Shown here: piece after piece, positions 24,201-32,770 of the stretch
How the letters are laid out: the number at the start of each line of letters is the position of its first letter
Numbering within the stretch: the stretch's first letter is position 1
Assembly (NCBI RefSeq): GCF_958450345.1
Contig: NC_088784.1
Span: forward strand, 40,672,278 to 40,736,277
Length of the DNA: 64,000 nucleotides
Direction: 5' to 3'
Source: Calliphora vicina
Taxonomy: Eukaryota > Arthropoda > Insecta > Diptera > Calliphoridae
Translations under genes and position numbers: made by a program
Notes under the pieces: model-generated
The model's input: only the letters and a program-made list of their open reading frames with translations
Databases searched by the model: none
What the model was told of the DNA's origin: nothing

Positions 24201-26800
24201 ACGTTTGTTAACTGGACCTCCTCTAAGGAGTGCGGCCAGTGCAGAGGAGAACATCATTAAAGAGGAACAAAATTTGTCAAGTCCTAAATCAGTAGAAGCA
24301 ATAACACGTCAAAGTGAAGATGAACCAACAGATCTAAGCCAAAATAATCGTAGATCAATGACACCTACAAATACCCCACAAAATTCTCCCCAAGAAAGTT
24401 TTCCTGCCGCAGAAAAGCCCGGTTTATTCTTTTGCAACCAATGCAATGCAGGTTTGCCTGATTTTGAGTCATTCCGCAATCATTTGAAGACCCATATTGC
24501 CCAGGGTCTCAATTTAGTGTGTCACCATTGTGGCCTGCTATTAAGAGAACATGCAGAGTATGAAAGACATGTTATATCACATTTTCTAATAACCAATTCT
24601 GAGTATAATTGTTCGGGAAACTGCCAAAAGAACTTTGGCAAGCCAGAGGAATTACAAAAACATCTTTTGGATCATCATGCCATAACAATGTTCAAATGTG
24701 GTCTTTGCAGTGAAATGTTTGAATCGAAAGTGGCCATACAAGTACATTTTGCTTGTACACACTCAGCGGAAACCAAAATCCTAAGATGCTCCGCCTGTAT
24801 GGATGTCTTTAGGACGGAGAGTGATTTTAACATACATGTCAAGACACGTCATCAAGCTGTAAATAATACTCCTGCTCCGGTTAATTCTTTGCAGTGCATG
24901 TTTTGTCGTACGGTATGTTCCTCTGACTTGGAAATGCAATTTCATTTGGCAGCCCATGCTAGACAATTCCGTTGTCCCTCCTGCCCCGAAACTTTCCATG
25001 TTGAATTTTTACTCGATCGCCATATGCAAACACATCATGGTGGCTTGGAAAGACCACCACCTCCGGCTCCACCACAAACTGTGGCTGAAGAGCACACATC
25101 ACCGGTCCCCAATCCAAATGCTATATCTCCCATGAACTCTTTGTATGTGAATGCCCTATTCGGCAAGTCACCATTAATGCCGCTGGCCCCACAAAATAAT
25201 AACAACAGTATCTTGGATTACAACATGGCATTTGCCTCCCATCTCAACAAGGGTCTATTTCCCAATACCACGCCAAACAAATTTTATAATCCTCTGCAAA
25301 TTGATACGAATGCCATGAAACACTCTGCTCTGATGTACGGGTTGTCACAGAGATATTTCGATACTAATCGCACTGTCATGGAAATGTACCAACAACAACA
25401 GCAACAACAACAACATCATCAGGAAAATAATAAAACAACTGGAAATTATTTCATAAGTCCCAAACAGCCAACAACAGGAGCTCACGACAGCATCCATCGA
25501 ACAGAATTGCCAGCTTCCCCAATAAATAATACTGGCTTCAGTTGTGGCATTTGCGAGCGAAACGATTTTCGTACAGAGTCAGAAGTTCATTCGCATCGCA
25601 AGATTGTTCACAATCTTAAGACGGGGGTTAGTTTGAAGTGTGCCTACTGTTCGGGCAACTTTAAGTCCAGGAGCGAGTTGGAACATCATATGAAAACATG
25701 TCACAATTCTACCGGCAAACACAAGTGTTTGATATGTGATGAAATATTTCCATCGCCAGCCATTTTGGCCGAACACAAATTGCAACATTCCAAGGTGGGT
25801 CAATCCGGAAGATGCTCGCACTGTTCTAAGGCGTTAGCTGATGTTAGTGCTTACAAAGCTCATTTGTCCGAGCACAATACAGAAGGTCAAATGCCAGTAC
25901 AGTGTATATGCTGTCGCCAGTCTTTACATTCGGAATTCGAGATTGGTCTGCATGCAAAGTAAGTACTAACATTTTATTTAAACACACTATTTATTTTTAA
26001 CCGCTTTGAGTTGTGAGTTAATTTATTAATCATTTATGTTTTCAATTTCCTTACATTTTCTCTTTAGATTTCATGTAAAAAACTCAACTGTTCAGGAAAA
26101 CGTTTGTGCTCTTTGCTTGGAACCCATTACCAATTCACCCACTGAAGCCAAGGTATGTGAGAAATGCTGTCGCAAACATAATCTCAATGCAAAGTTCAAG
26201 CAACGCGAACACTTTGAACGACCCGCCGAATTAAGGCAATTTATTGAAAATCGCTGTAATCTTTGCAAAATGATTTTACCACATGCTCAAAAACTTCAAG
26301 AACACTTGGTCGAGCACACCTTTGCCGGTTGCGAGGATCGTGGCTTCAACTGTTACATCTGTTCGGCGGTCTTTACTGCTCCTAGTGGTCTACTTAATCA
26401 TATGCTCGAGCATGGTATCAACTCAAAGCCTTACGATTGCAATTTATGTCCCGAAAAATACTACTTCCGTGCTGAGCTAGATCACCATCAAATCGATCAT
26501 GATCTGCGAAAATCTCCAGCAGCAGTTAAAAATGAACAAGAACAATTGACCAATAAAGAAGTTGCTTTAAATAGTATGAAATCGGAGAAGTCTGTCGAAA
26601 GGTTGAATGAAGTGAAACAGGAAGTAATTGAAACTGATGTTAATTCCAACGTTGCCGATGAAGATGAATACATTGAGGTGGAAAAGGTAAATGAGAATAA
26701 CAACAACAATAACCATCAGTTGGATGATAAAGTGTCGAATAAAACCGAAGATGCTATAGAGAAGAAGTCTAGTGAGCATGTCAGAGATGAAAATACATAA
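9156..26800 (+). CDS. Oaz: Oaz-type multi-zinc-finger transcription factor (five exons, whole gene)
   Basis: Orthologue of Drosophila Oaz and vertebrate ZNF423/ZNF521, nuclear DNA-binding proteins known to partner EBF/Olf and SMAD factors. Exons 9156-9249, 16274-16986, 23353-23495, 23601-25958 and 26068-26800 are joined by GT-AG introns of phases 1, 0, 2 and 2. They sum to 4041 nt, a 1346-residue protein plus stop. I count 21 classical C2H2 fingers and one C4-like unit. Four fingers lie at about residues 248-345, where the third contains SRSDHLKIHMKTH, a hallmark of this family. A middle block and a C-terminal triplet follow (about 1166-1247). The finger run around 24450-24860 keeps the same order and spacing as vertebrate ZNF521. 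Low-complexity linkers (poly-His, poly-Gln, poly-Asn) separate the blocks. The start is the first ATG after an in-frame TAA directly upstream. Family assignment is near certain; the transcript structure is inferred from frame and splice sites only. Confidence 0.93.
9611..9779. mobile_element. Near-palindromic MITE with 36-bp perfect arms
   Basis: Arms 9611-9646 and 9744-9779 are exact inverted complements (start ACATATCGTTACC, core TTAATATAGAAAGG), around a loop of about 97 bp. The core also occurs in the arms of 56103-56485. No coding capacity. Confidence 0.7.
10075..10417. mobile_element. Long-TIR MITE with CGCAGAGAAAA ends
   Basis: Left arm from 10075 (CGCAGAGAAAA...TATAGTTGTGCATG) is mirrored at 10375-10417. 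An inner inverted pair around AAGTATATGTTTGTGA extends the fold. It sits inside the mariner C-terminal coding region. A half copy is at 5750-5882. No clear 8-bp duplication, so the superfamily is undecided. Confidence 0.65.
10537..10712. mobile_element. Tourist-like MITE, 176 bp, TTA duplication
   Basis: Starts TGCCCATAATTT, ends with the inverse AAATTATGGGCA, and is flanked by TTA at 10534-10536 and 10713-10715. A 3-bp TTA duplication suggests PIF/Harbinger mobilisation. Nested in the mariner remnant. Confidence 0.7.
11400..12400. repeat. CCGTTACC-motif repeat split by another repeat
   Basis: Short motifs around ACCGTTA/CCGTTACC recur at 11455-11515 and 12135-12310 on either side of a copy of the TACCCTTCACCTTCG family. 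It looks like one motif-rich element interrupted by another. I did not find clean termini. Confidence 0.35.
11637..12028 (+). repeat. TACCCTTCACCTTCG dispersed repeat, copy 1
   Basis: Shares long similar stretches with 17325-17830 and 61226-62300, including TATATATAAGTTTGTCATTC and TAGATAGCGGAGTCGATTAA. No coding capacity seen; family identity unknown. Confidence 0.7.
12642..13939 (+). mobile_element. Complete Tc1/mariner-superfamily (DD37E-type) transposon
   Basis: A 1298-bp element with perfect 27-bp TIRs (12642-12668 AGGAGTGAGATCGAAAAA..., inverse at 13913-13939) and TA on both sides (12640-12641, 13940-13941). It carries one uninterrupted transposase frame. Both arms being identical and the frame intact suggest recent insertion. 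It lies in the same orientation as Oaz, inside intron 1. Confidence 0.9.
12798..13805 (+). CDS. DD37E transposase of the Tc1/mariner superfamily
   Basis: Cut-and-paste transposase of 335 residues from the chosen Met (MSDQKKVR). The frame is open to an ATG at 12705, but the added residues are hydrophobic and AT-driven. An N-terminal helix-turn-helix (about residues 8-50, KKLAKHTKVCRQTVSNVIKQY) is followed by a basic GSGRRNG segment. Catalytic residues appear complete: first Asp in MDDETYV (D147), second in FWPDLASCHYGK (D240), Glu in CPELRPVERYW (E278), with 37 residues between the last two. That spacing is known for the ITmD37E group. No stop or frameshift is visible. Activity is inferred, not shown. 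Confidence 0.9.
   Translation: MSDQKKVRTEIIKYFQQNPTWSYKKLAKHTKVCRQTVSNVIKQYRENLSVDRKPGSGRRNGPHDVSKAKKIERIFKRAPNTSGRKAARLAQCSDYLVRKVKANAGLKTYKAQKVPDRNATKNLEAKNRARKLKSSFIKKYSCCIMDDETYVLADFSQLPGQKFYVADARGNVEEKFRTQKQTKFPRKFLVWQAICSCGKRSHSFVTTGSINTEIYIKECLQKRLLPFIRLHNVSTYFWPDLASCHYGKQALEWYKNNNVVFVPREANPPNCPELRPVERYWALVKRELKSTKKVSKSVVDFKRRWTTCSSKVTESTIKTLMEGFPKKVQNFITSD
13966..14302. mobile_element. TA-flanked MITE with CCCTGCAAATAATAC ends
   Basis: TIR CCCTGCAAATAATAC (13966) and its inverse ending at 14302, with TA at 13964-13965 and 14303-14304. An internal sequence containing TTAACACGAAAA is duplicated at 14118-14132 and 14155-14168. It begins only 25 bp beyond the complete transposon's right TIR but has different ends. 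Confidence 0.7.
14303..16273. other. Distal part of Oaz intron 1
   Basis: No TE or gene recognised. The last 700 bp before exon 2 are less AT-monotonous and could include regulatory sequence, but nothing specific supports that. Confidence 0.35.
16274..16986 (+). CDS. Oaz: Oaz coding exon 2 (linker and start of finger 1)
   Basis: The acceptor is a pyrimidine tract ending TTTTAG at 16268-16273; the donor is CAG|GTAAGT at 16986/16987. The exon holds a low-complexity, likely disordered region: a His run near 16348-16370, a second His-rich stretch near 16634-16690, an Asp/Asn-rich stretch near 16500-16600, and Thr then Gly runs near 16780-16840. It ends in the first C2H2 finger (YQCQFCDKSF...), whose last His is supplied by exon 3. 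The frame is open upstream of the acceptor to an ATG at 16243, but that stretch is the intronic pyrimidine tract and is not coding. Confidence 0.92.
17325..17830 (+). repeat. TACCCTTCACCTTCG dispersed repeat, copy 2
   Basis: Same family as 11637 and 61226. Compared with copy 3, the segment beginning TATAAAGTATATATATTC is missing. The passage TTGACCTATATCTGG near 17620 is uninterrupted, providing the empty site for the insertion at 61559-62081. Confidence 0.75.
18650..19330 (-). pseudogene. Possible LINE 5' fragment with an acidic ORF
   Basis: This patch is richer in G+C than the surrounding intron. It holds a minus-strand frame at 18828-19055 (75 residues, MVAMDLTEPVVGSQDP...) with acidic SIITDEEDVLLDP, reminiscent of the N-terminal part of LINE ORF1 proteins such as that at 31028-32365 (DEEDLLM). 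No zinc knuckle or RT follows. The call rests on composition and loose resemblance; it could be an unrelated remnant. Confidence 0.3.
19370..19920. mobile_element. Possible nested TIR elements (TACCGGGAA outer, CACAGA inner)
   Basis: Outer inverted similarity: TACCGGGAATATT near 19377 against AATATTTCCCGGTA near 19895. Inside, 19459-19696 starts CACAGATAAAAG and ends TTTTCTCTGTG with further inverted similarity (TTGTGAT / ATCACAA). Termini are imprecise and no target duplication is obvious. Confidence 0.35.
21499..22001. mobile_element. TA-GGGT element with AAAGTCGA motif array
   Basis: TIR GGGTTCTATA and TATAGAACCC, TA at 21497-21498 and 22002-22003. The subterminal regions are packed with AAGTCGA/TCGACTTTT motifs in both orientations (21513-21635, 21895-21975). 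No protein-coding frame of note. Confidence 0.6.
23353..23495 (+). CDS. Oaz: Oaz coding exon 3 (fingers 1-3)
   Basis: A 143-nt exon with acceptor TTACAG at 23347-23352 and donor AG|GTAAAT at 23495/23496. It completes finger 1 (HEQ|SH), encodes finger 2 (FKCEYCARLFKHKRSRDRH) with a TGD-type linker, and begins finger 3 (YRCPHCEAAFSR). It carries no ATG-initiated frame long enough to be found alone and is recognised only by splicing. It is among the most conserved parts of the family. Confidence 0.93.
23601..25958 (+). CDS. Oaz: Oaz coding exon 4 (main zinc-finger block)
   Basis: Follows a 105-bp intron with acceptor TCCTTTAG. It encodes the rest of finger 3 and fingers 4-18. Fingers 7-13 (about 24430-25040) form the densest block; the ninth has a C-x3-C variant (CSGNC), as in the orthologous vertebrate finger region. 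Linkers carry a proline-rich stretch near 25050-25080 and a poly-Gln run near 25388-25412. The sequence PTDLS near 24328 resembles a CtBP-binding PxDLS motif (inference). The donor is AA|GTAAGT at 25958/25959; reading through it would hit TAA at once, which confirms that the exon ends here. Confidence 0.95.
26068..26800 (+). CDS. Oaz: Oaz coding exon 5 (C-terminal fingers and stop)
   Basis: Acceptor CTCTTTAG after a 109-bp intron. The exon completes the second His pair of finger 18 (HAKFH) and encodes a C4-like unit (C-x2-C ... C-x2-C, about residues 1116-1136) matching the atypical element of ZNF423/521. Three C2H2 fingers follow at about 1166-1186, 1198-1218 and 1227-1247, then an acidic, Asn-rich tail without fingers. 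The TAA stop is at 26798-26800. Confidence 0.94.
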
Positions 26801-27450
26801 ATAAATAAATAAATATTCCCATAAAGTACTCATATTTACATAAATAAATTAACTTAAACATTTCATAGTATATACAATTATTTACACTTAGTTTCATAAT
26901 TAGCTATATTTAAAATATTGAAATTAATATCTAATCATACATAAAAATAGTTAAAGAATTCAAGTATTATCGATTGCATTTTACCAGTATTCACTTATAA
27001 TTTACATATAAATACATAAATATTACAATAATTAAATAAAGTACATACATGTAGTTAGTTACTATTTAAGCATATAATATATACACTCATATACATAAAT
27101 AAGTACATACATACATAAATATATATTAATTATTTATAAAATTTAGTAAACATTCCAGTATTATTGTGATAAGCCTAAGATGTCGGACATTGTTTATTTT
27201 GTTTGAAAATTGTTAAATTTAAAAATCTGTTCTTACTTTTATTTCTTATTATTGCGTTAACTGTATTGTATAAATAACTTTCATTAATTTTATTTAAACA
27301 ACAAAATTATTTTTACAAAACCTATTAAATTTAATTATCTAAACAAATATACAAAAACAATCTATAAAGCACTTTGTAATTAAATATCTTCTGCATTTCT
27401 TTTGAACAATAAAATAAACAACTGAATAAAATTATTTAAAACGATTTGTT
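26801..27450 (+). terminator. Oaz 3' UTR with clustered poly(A) signals
   Basis: Very AT-rich sequence follows the Oaz stop. AATAAA hexamers occur at 27408, 27413 and 27425, and AATAAA-like strings are scattered earlier from about 26800. The tight cluster at 27408-27430 is the most plausible polyadenylation region, but no cDNA evidence is available. Confidence 0.5.
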
Positions 27451-28052
27451 TTTATTTAATAAAGCGGATGATCGCTACCCATGCAATGCATTGTGTTTGA
27501 ATTAGAAAACTATGATATGGAAAAGTTGCATAGAATTCATCGTAGAAACATATCCCTCTCTAAGATTTGTTGTCAAAAAATATCGGACCAGCCTAATTTC
27601 ACTTTTGGTTGCGGATTATATTTAATTTCAAATTACATAGCTTCCTAGCCTTCGTTCATCAGTTTTATTTCTGGATAAAGCGGGAAAATTTTCAAAATAG
27701 GTGAAAAATTTCGGAATTTTAAAAAAATTGTTTAAAGAAACAAATGTTGGTGCCAAGATAACGTTACACAATGGGCAGAAAAAGAAAATTTGTTTGGAAA
27801 TAAATCTGGCATTTCTAAACTGCTCGGGAAATCAAATTTGACGTAGACAAAGAATATTCGAGTTTTAGTACTAAAATGGACCCTAAAAATACTCCAGGGG
27901 TAACGCTATGGGGGCTCAAATTAGGGTACCTTCGACATGTGAAATTTTTAAACACGTGCCATTTTTGTATTTCTCATCCGATTTCGTGTGTGCTATTTGT
28001 CTCTTATAATATCCGAGTTATAGGCATTTCAAAATTGAAGTTTAAAAATTTT
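27451..28052. other. Gene-free spacer between Oaz and the LINE
   Basis: No gene or recognisable repeat. AT-rich, with no long frames. Confidence 0.4.
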
Positions 28053-28062
28053 GCCATACCTT
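28053..28062. repeat. LINE target-site duplication, 3' side
   Basis: GCCATACCTT, identical to 32857-32866. A rival repeat, GTTTAAAAAT (28040 and 32876), is AT-rich and further out, so less convincing. Confidence 0.6.
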
Positions 28063-28235
28063 AGGTTTTAGGTTTAGGTTACGTGGGTTGCTCGCAAGTT
28101 AGCGAGTTCACTCGGAGGCCTTGCGGCCCATTGTGGTACCCTTAGAAGTACTATTCCCTTATGCTGAAAATGTCATACATAAAGTGAGAATAGTTTCCCT
28201 CCCTGGTTTCGTCTATTATGTGATTTCTGTGGTCC

Positions 28236-31139
28236 CTATGGGAACCAGCCGGTACTTCTAATAAACCCAATCATATTCACTAGTGACACATCTCTGAGAC
28301 AGTCCAGATCATGGAAAAGAGCTCTACCAAGATGTAGTAGTCTATGCTCTTGTAAGGCTGGGCATTCACATAGAAGGTGCTGTACCGATTCCTCCTCCTC
28401 TTCATCTAAACAACTTCTACAATAGCCATAACGTGGGTAACCCATACGTTCCGACATATGTCCAATCATGCAGTGCCCAGTAATTATACCCGTGAGAAGT
28501 CTAATCGAATTCCTACTAAGAGACAAAAGAGTCTTAGTTCTATCCTCTGTCAGATTGGGCCAGAGCATTCTGGATATTCTACAAGTGATGATATTTGACC
28601 ACCTGAGTTCCGTCTCGCTCAAAGCCCATTCATCTATCAATTTTGATACTGTCACCAAGGGAGTGTGAATATCCCTTTGCGCAAGAGATACGTCCAGGGA
28701 CGACCCGTTGGTTGCGCACTCATCAGATACTTCATTTCCCCGGATGCCCGCATGTCCTGGAACCCATATCAACTCCACGTGATGTTGTGTCAGTTGTGCC
28801 AATGATTTGATACAATTGAGAAGACATTTCGACCTAATCACGTTGGAGTTAAGAGCCTTGATTGATGCCAGGCTGTCCAAGTAGATATGTATGGTCGAAT
28901 TTTCGAGATTCAGTTCCCGGATTCTTCTCGCGGCTGTATCAATAGCATAAATCTCTGCCTGGAAAACCGTGCAGGTATCGGGTAATCGAAGAGACATCAA
29001 AAGGTCCAGCTCATCTGAGAAGATTCCCGAGCCCGTGCCTCTTTCTGTCTTTGAACCATCAGTATAGATTGAGATCACGTCATCTCTTAGGACAGAGTTC
29101 GCGGCCCAATCATCCCTTGTCGGTATTCTGATCCTAAATGTTCTATCAAAATTCGGTGTGGGTATTATATAATCCGTTTCCCTCCCTATGATTGGCCTGC
29201 CTATCTTTTGTAGGATGGTGCCATGACCAATACGATCATGCTTCAGTCCGCTCGACTGTTTGAGTCGTAGAGCAGACTTAGCAGAAATGCATTTGATATA
29301 TATATCAAGGGGAGTTATATTTAGCATCGTCTCTAGACTGGCCTGAGGTGTGGAATTCATAGAGCCAGTAATTGCAAGACATGCTAATCTTTGTACCTTG
29401 TTTAGAATAGAGAGGTGAGTCTTAGTGTCCACCACTCTCCACCAAACAAGAGCCCCATAGGTCAAAATAGGTCTTATGACCGCGGTGTACATCCAGTGTA
29501 CAATGTATGGTTTAAGACCCCATCTCTTCCCAAAGGTTTTCTTGCATATATAGAAGGCACATAATGCCTTCTTCATTCGACTCTCAGCATTACGTTTCCA
29601 CGAGAGCTTAGAGTCCAAAATTACGCCAAGATATTTGGCTTCGCTTGAAAACTTCAGAAAAGTACCATCCAGTCGTGGAGGTTTAAATTCTGGAGTTTTA
29701 TATCTCCTGGTGAAAAGAACCAGTTCGGTCTTGGCAGGGTTAACACCCAAACCGTTTTCCTTGGCCCATGATAGTAGAACGCTGAGCGCTGATTCCATGA
29801 GTTCACTTATTGTGGGAAGAAACTTCCCTTGAATAAGAAGCACAACGTCGTCAGCATATGCGACTACTTTGGTACCTATCCTACTGAGCCTGAAAAGGAT
29901 TTTATTTACGACAAGATTCCACAGAAGTGGAGAGATGACCCCACCTTGTGGTGTGCCTCTTGTCACAACTTTCCTTGTCCTACCAATACCCATATTAGAG
30001 TTAATGGCCCTGCTCCTAAGCATATTTTCTGTCCAATTCCTTATCCGCTGATCAACACATAAGTCACCCAGTGCATCAACTATTGCGGATATGTTCACAT
30101 TATTAAACGCACCCTCTATATCCAAGAAAGATGCCATAACATATTCCTTCTTGTCAAGTGTCCCCTCTATAGTTCCGACAACGTCATGCAAGGCTGTCTC
30201 CACCGACCTGCCTTTAAGGTATGCGTGCTGTGCCCTACAGAAATTATCAGGGGAGAGGATGTTCCTGACGTGGATATCGACCAATCTTTCCAATGTTTTC
30301 AATAAAAACGATGACAGACTGATCGGTCTATAGTCTTTTGCGGTACTGTGGTTTACCTTTCCCGCTTTGGGGATAAATACCACTGTAACCTCTCTCCATT
30401 CTTTAGGAATGTATCCTGTTTCCAGGCTGTACCTAAATATCATTATAAGCCATGGCATGATGGTTGAAATCGATTTTTGGAGTAACGCTGGGAATATGCC
30501 ATCTGGCCCTGGTGATTTATAGGGCTTAAAAGATGACACCGCCCACGAGATTTTCTCCACGCTAACAATGGATCTAACTAATTCACTTATGTGGATTTGA
30601 GAAGCTGCAAGATGCTCCGAAGCGGATACCTCATTTTCATCATCCCTGCAACCCGGAAAGTGTGTCTCCATTAGCAGTTCCAAAGTTTCGATACTACTTT
30701 CAGTAAAGTTACCATCCGGTTTCATCAGGAATCCAGGCGTACCAGGATCCTTGGATAGTACCTTTCGTAGACGCGATGCCTCCGTGGTATTCTCCAGTTC
30801 CCCACAGAAACGCTCCCAAGATTCCCTCTTTGCCCGTCTGGTTTCCCTCTTGAAAGTGTTGAAGCTTTGACGATAATCGTCCCAGCTTAACAAGTCTTGG
30901 TCCCTCTTCGCCTTATTAAAAAGTTTTCTACATTCCTTTCTTAGCTGCATTAGTCTAGGATTCCACCATGGTTGCCGGAATTTCCTAGGTCCCTGCCGCT
31001 CCCTACACGAAGCATAGTAGGCTTCCCTTAATGACCTGGATAGAAAATCCACCGAAAATCCTCTGTACCAAGTTCCTTTTTCTGACGCTCTATAAGTGTT
31101 AGCGTGGCTTCGTCCTCCAAAAGGGGAGGAGGGACCCAC
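28236..31139 (-). CDS. LINE ORF2: reverse transcriptase with RNase H
   Basis: A 967-residue frame without internal stops. RT motifs: SPGPDGIFP (209-217), FLDIEGAFNNV (338-348), RGTPQGGVISP (394-404), YADD (428-431) and LGVILDSKLSW (504-514). RNase H carries its four acidic positions: YTDGS (692-696), QAEIYAI (727-733), YLDS (753-756) and D806 after VPGHAGIRGN. A terminal zinc-knuckle-like CRSC...HLLCEC ends it. The frame opens with the linker usually found after the endonuclease (QPWWNPRLMQLRK at 56-68), so the roughly 220-residue endonuclease is missing. It is in the -1 frame relative to ORF1. The given start is simply the first Met. Confidence 0.88.
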   Translation of the reverse strand: MGPSSPFGGRSHANTYRASEKGTWYRGFSVDFLSRSLREAYYASCRERQGPRKFRQPWWNPRLMQLRKECRKLFNKAKRDQDLLSWDDYRQSFNTFKRETRRAKRESWERFCGELENTTEASRLRKVLSKDPGTPGFLMKPDGNFTESSIETLELLMETHFPGCRDDENEVSASEHLAASQIHISELVRSIVSVEKISWAVSSFKPYKSPGPDGIFPALLQKSISTIMPWLIMIFRYSLETGYIPKEWREVTVVFIPKAGKVNHSTAKDYRPISLSSFLLKTLERLVDIHVRNILSPDNFCRAQHAYLKGRSVETALHDVVGTIEGTLDKKEYVMASFLDIEGAFNNVNISAIVDALGDLCVDQRIRNWTENMLRSRAINSNMGIGRTRKVVTRGTPQGGVISPLLWNLVVNKILFRLSRIGTKVVAYADDVVLLIQGKFLPTISELMESALSVLLSWAKENGLGVNPAKTELVLFTRRYKTPEFKPPRLDGTFLKFSSEAKYLGVILDSKLSWKRNAESRMKKALCAFYICKKTFGKRWGLKPYIVHWMYTAVIRPILTYGALVWWRVVDTKTHLSILNKVQRLACLAITGSMNSTPQASLETMLNITPLDIYIKCISAKSALRLKQSSGLKHDRIGHGTILQKIGRPIIGRETDYIIPTPNFDRTFRIRIPTRDDWAANSVLRDDVISIYTDGSKTERGTGSGIFSDELDLLMSLRLPDTCTVFQAEIYAIDTAARRIRELNLENSTIHIYLDSLASIKALNSNVIRSKCLLNCIKSLAQLTQHHVELIWVPGHAGIRGNEVSDECATNGSSLDVSLAQRDIHTPLVTVSKLIDEWALSETELRWSNIITCRISRMLWPNLTEDRTKTLLSLSRNSIRLLTGIITGHCMIGHMSERMGYPRYGYCRSCLDEEEEESVQHLLCECPALQEHRLLHLGRALFHDLDCLRDVSLVNMIGFIRSTGWFP

Positions 31140-32365
31140 ACTCTCACCGTCGTACGAAAAGGTACTTGATCCAGTGGGACGATTTCGATTCTTGCGTTGG
31201 GCCAGAGTTCGCCAACTCCTCGGATACAGTTACTGAGAAAGCCTAGAGCCTTCTCGTTACCGCACCCGATGATCTTGACACCCTTTAACCATTTGGCGCC
31301 ATCGAATGCAGTGAAGGAATCATCCTCACTGCATGCGAGTTCGTCCACTAGTGCCCGCAAGATCTTCTCCTCCAGAAGCAGCCATCTGTCCGTAGTCATT
31401 TTCCCATCAGGTTGACTACGATCTATGATGGCTACTTGTAGCTCAGGTGCTGATGTTAAGCTAGTTGATGGTTTCAGCCGCTTACCCTCAGACACCTGCG
31501 TTTCACCTGACCTTTGCCGCTTAATACTAGGCCTGCTTGCTGTACCTTTGGAAGCCGTCGCGGTTCCTCGAGTAGAGGAGATTGCGGACAGCACCTTGGG
31601 TGTTGTGCTAGCAGACTTCGTCGTGCCGCATTGGTCATCACCTCTCTTTGGCCCCGACGTGGCCCTCTTTGATGTAGATGGGCGTACGTCAAGATCCTCC
31701 GAGACGGTGATCGTGTTCGGTCCAGTGCTGGCATGGGGCACATGTTTAGATGTGATCACCTGCCTGCTCTGGTTTGGTTCGGTCGTAGTCTTGGCTGCCC
31801 TTACCTCCACAACAGTAGTATTTAGCATGGCCTCATACTTCTGTATGTGGTAGGTATGTTTACGCCGCAAACGCTTTTCCCTGGTGGTCAAAGACGCGGG
31901 ATCTCGCGAGTCCAACGTCCTGACATACCGGAGAGAGCGTTTGTAGCCCGCCAACCTTTTCCGTTCGTCCTGTTCTGAGTCCTGTTTCCTGTTTTTCTGT
32001 TCTGTGTCTCCCTTTGCAGGGTCATGGGCCTCCGGATGTACGTCTTCATTCGCTTTTAGCGGCTCGGAGGACACCATGAGTAAGTCCTCCTCATCAGTCT
32101 CATAAAGGTTTAACCCTTTCAGACCTGAGAGGTTGTCGTCGCTGTCGTCCAAAGTCACTCTTTCCTGTCTAGTCAAAAAACTATTCGTTTTATTTACCCC
32201 AGTAGCATCACCGACTACCAGACCCGGGGTATTCGTCTGATTCGTCGCAGTCACAGTAGCTCCAGTGGCACTCAGACCTGTGGCTTCCGCCTGAGTACTC
32301 ACGTTACCCTTGGAGATTTTAGCACCCTCGACCAAGGACATAGGGCCGTCGTTTGAAACTGACAT
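31028..32365 (-). CDS. LINE ORF1 protein
   Basis: A 445-residue ORF1 (nucleic-acid-binding partner of the RT in LINE particles). The N-terminal third is Thr/Asn/Ala-rich and acidic (ETDEEDLLM near residue 90); a Lys/Arg-rich stretch with a TTREKRLRRKH motif lies near residue 155. The C-terminal part (about 315-440: DGKMTTDRWLLLEEKIL, WLKGVKIIGCG, GELWPNARIEIVP, VRVWVPPPL) matches a domain common in fly LINE ORF1s, which I recall as DUF4780. No CCHC knuckle is present. The frame ends soon after that domain (EDFRWIFYPGH), shorter than expected, consistent with a deletion fusing it into the ORF2 region. Confidence 0.8.
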   Translation of the reverse strand: MSVSNDGPMSLVEGAKISKGNVSTQAEATGLSATGATVTATNQTNTPGLVVGDATGVNKTNSFLTRQERVTLDDSDDNLSGLKGLNLYETDEEDLLMVSSEPLKANEDVHPEAHDPAKGDTEQKNRKQDSEQDERKRLAGYKRSLRYVRTLDSRDPASLTTREKRLRRKHTYHIQKYEAMLNTTVVEVRAAKTTTEPNQSRQVITSKHVPHASTGPNTITVSEDLDVRPSTSKRATSGPKRGDDQCGTTKSASTTPKVLSAISSTRGTATASKGTASRPSIKRQRSGETQVSEGKRLKPSTSLTSAPELQVAIIDRSQPDGKMTTDRWLLLEEKILRALVDELACSEDDSFTAFDGAKWLKGVKIIGCGNEKALGFLSNCIRGVGELWPNARIEIVPLDQVPFRTTVRVWVPPPLLEDEATLTLIERQKKELGTEDFRWIFYPGH

Positions 32366-32529
32366 TTCATGGGGGGGGGGTTTGGCAGTTTATACCTCTA
32401 CCATAGGTAAGAAAAAGACACTGCCGCTCCACTGGAGTCAGACGCAGACCAGGATGCCGCTCAATGTGAGACAGACGCATCCTGGATTTGAGTTTTCACC
32501 AAAAACATTCGGACTGACAGAACCAGATT

Positions 32530-32770
32530 GTAATTTCCAGCCGCCCTTAACATAGGGAACAGACGCTAGAAGGTACGGTTATGTTGCCTAGGTAACCCAA
32601 ACCACAGTCCCGGACCGACATCAGAAAATGCAGACAGAGGAAATTGGTAGCCGCCCTAACTAAGGGAACAGGCGCTACCAAGTTGAGGTCGTGATCGCTA
32701 GGCGACCGAAGATGGTCATTTACCCCACAGCCGCTCTTAACATAGAGGACAGACGCTGTGAGGTATGGGG
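32530..32770 (-). repeat. Repeated units in LINE 5' UTR
   Basis: Three related blocks, read on plus as AGCCGCCCTTAACATAGGGA (near 32539), AGCCGCCCTAACTAAGGGA (near 32649) and AGCCGCTCTTAACATAGAGGA (near 32729), each followed by CAG(A/G)CGCT. Uneven spacing (about 110 and 80 bp). 5' UTR repeats are common in LINEs and can carry promoter elements; that role is inference. Confidence 0.65.

Noticed and set aside
31425..31853. 142-codon plus-strand frame
   Set aside because: Antisense shadow of LINE ORF1; base composition and position fully explained by it.
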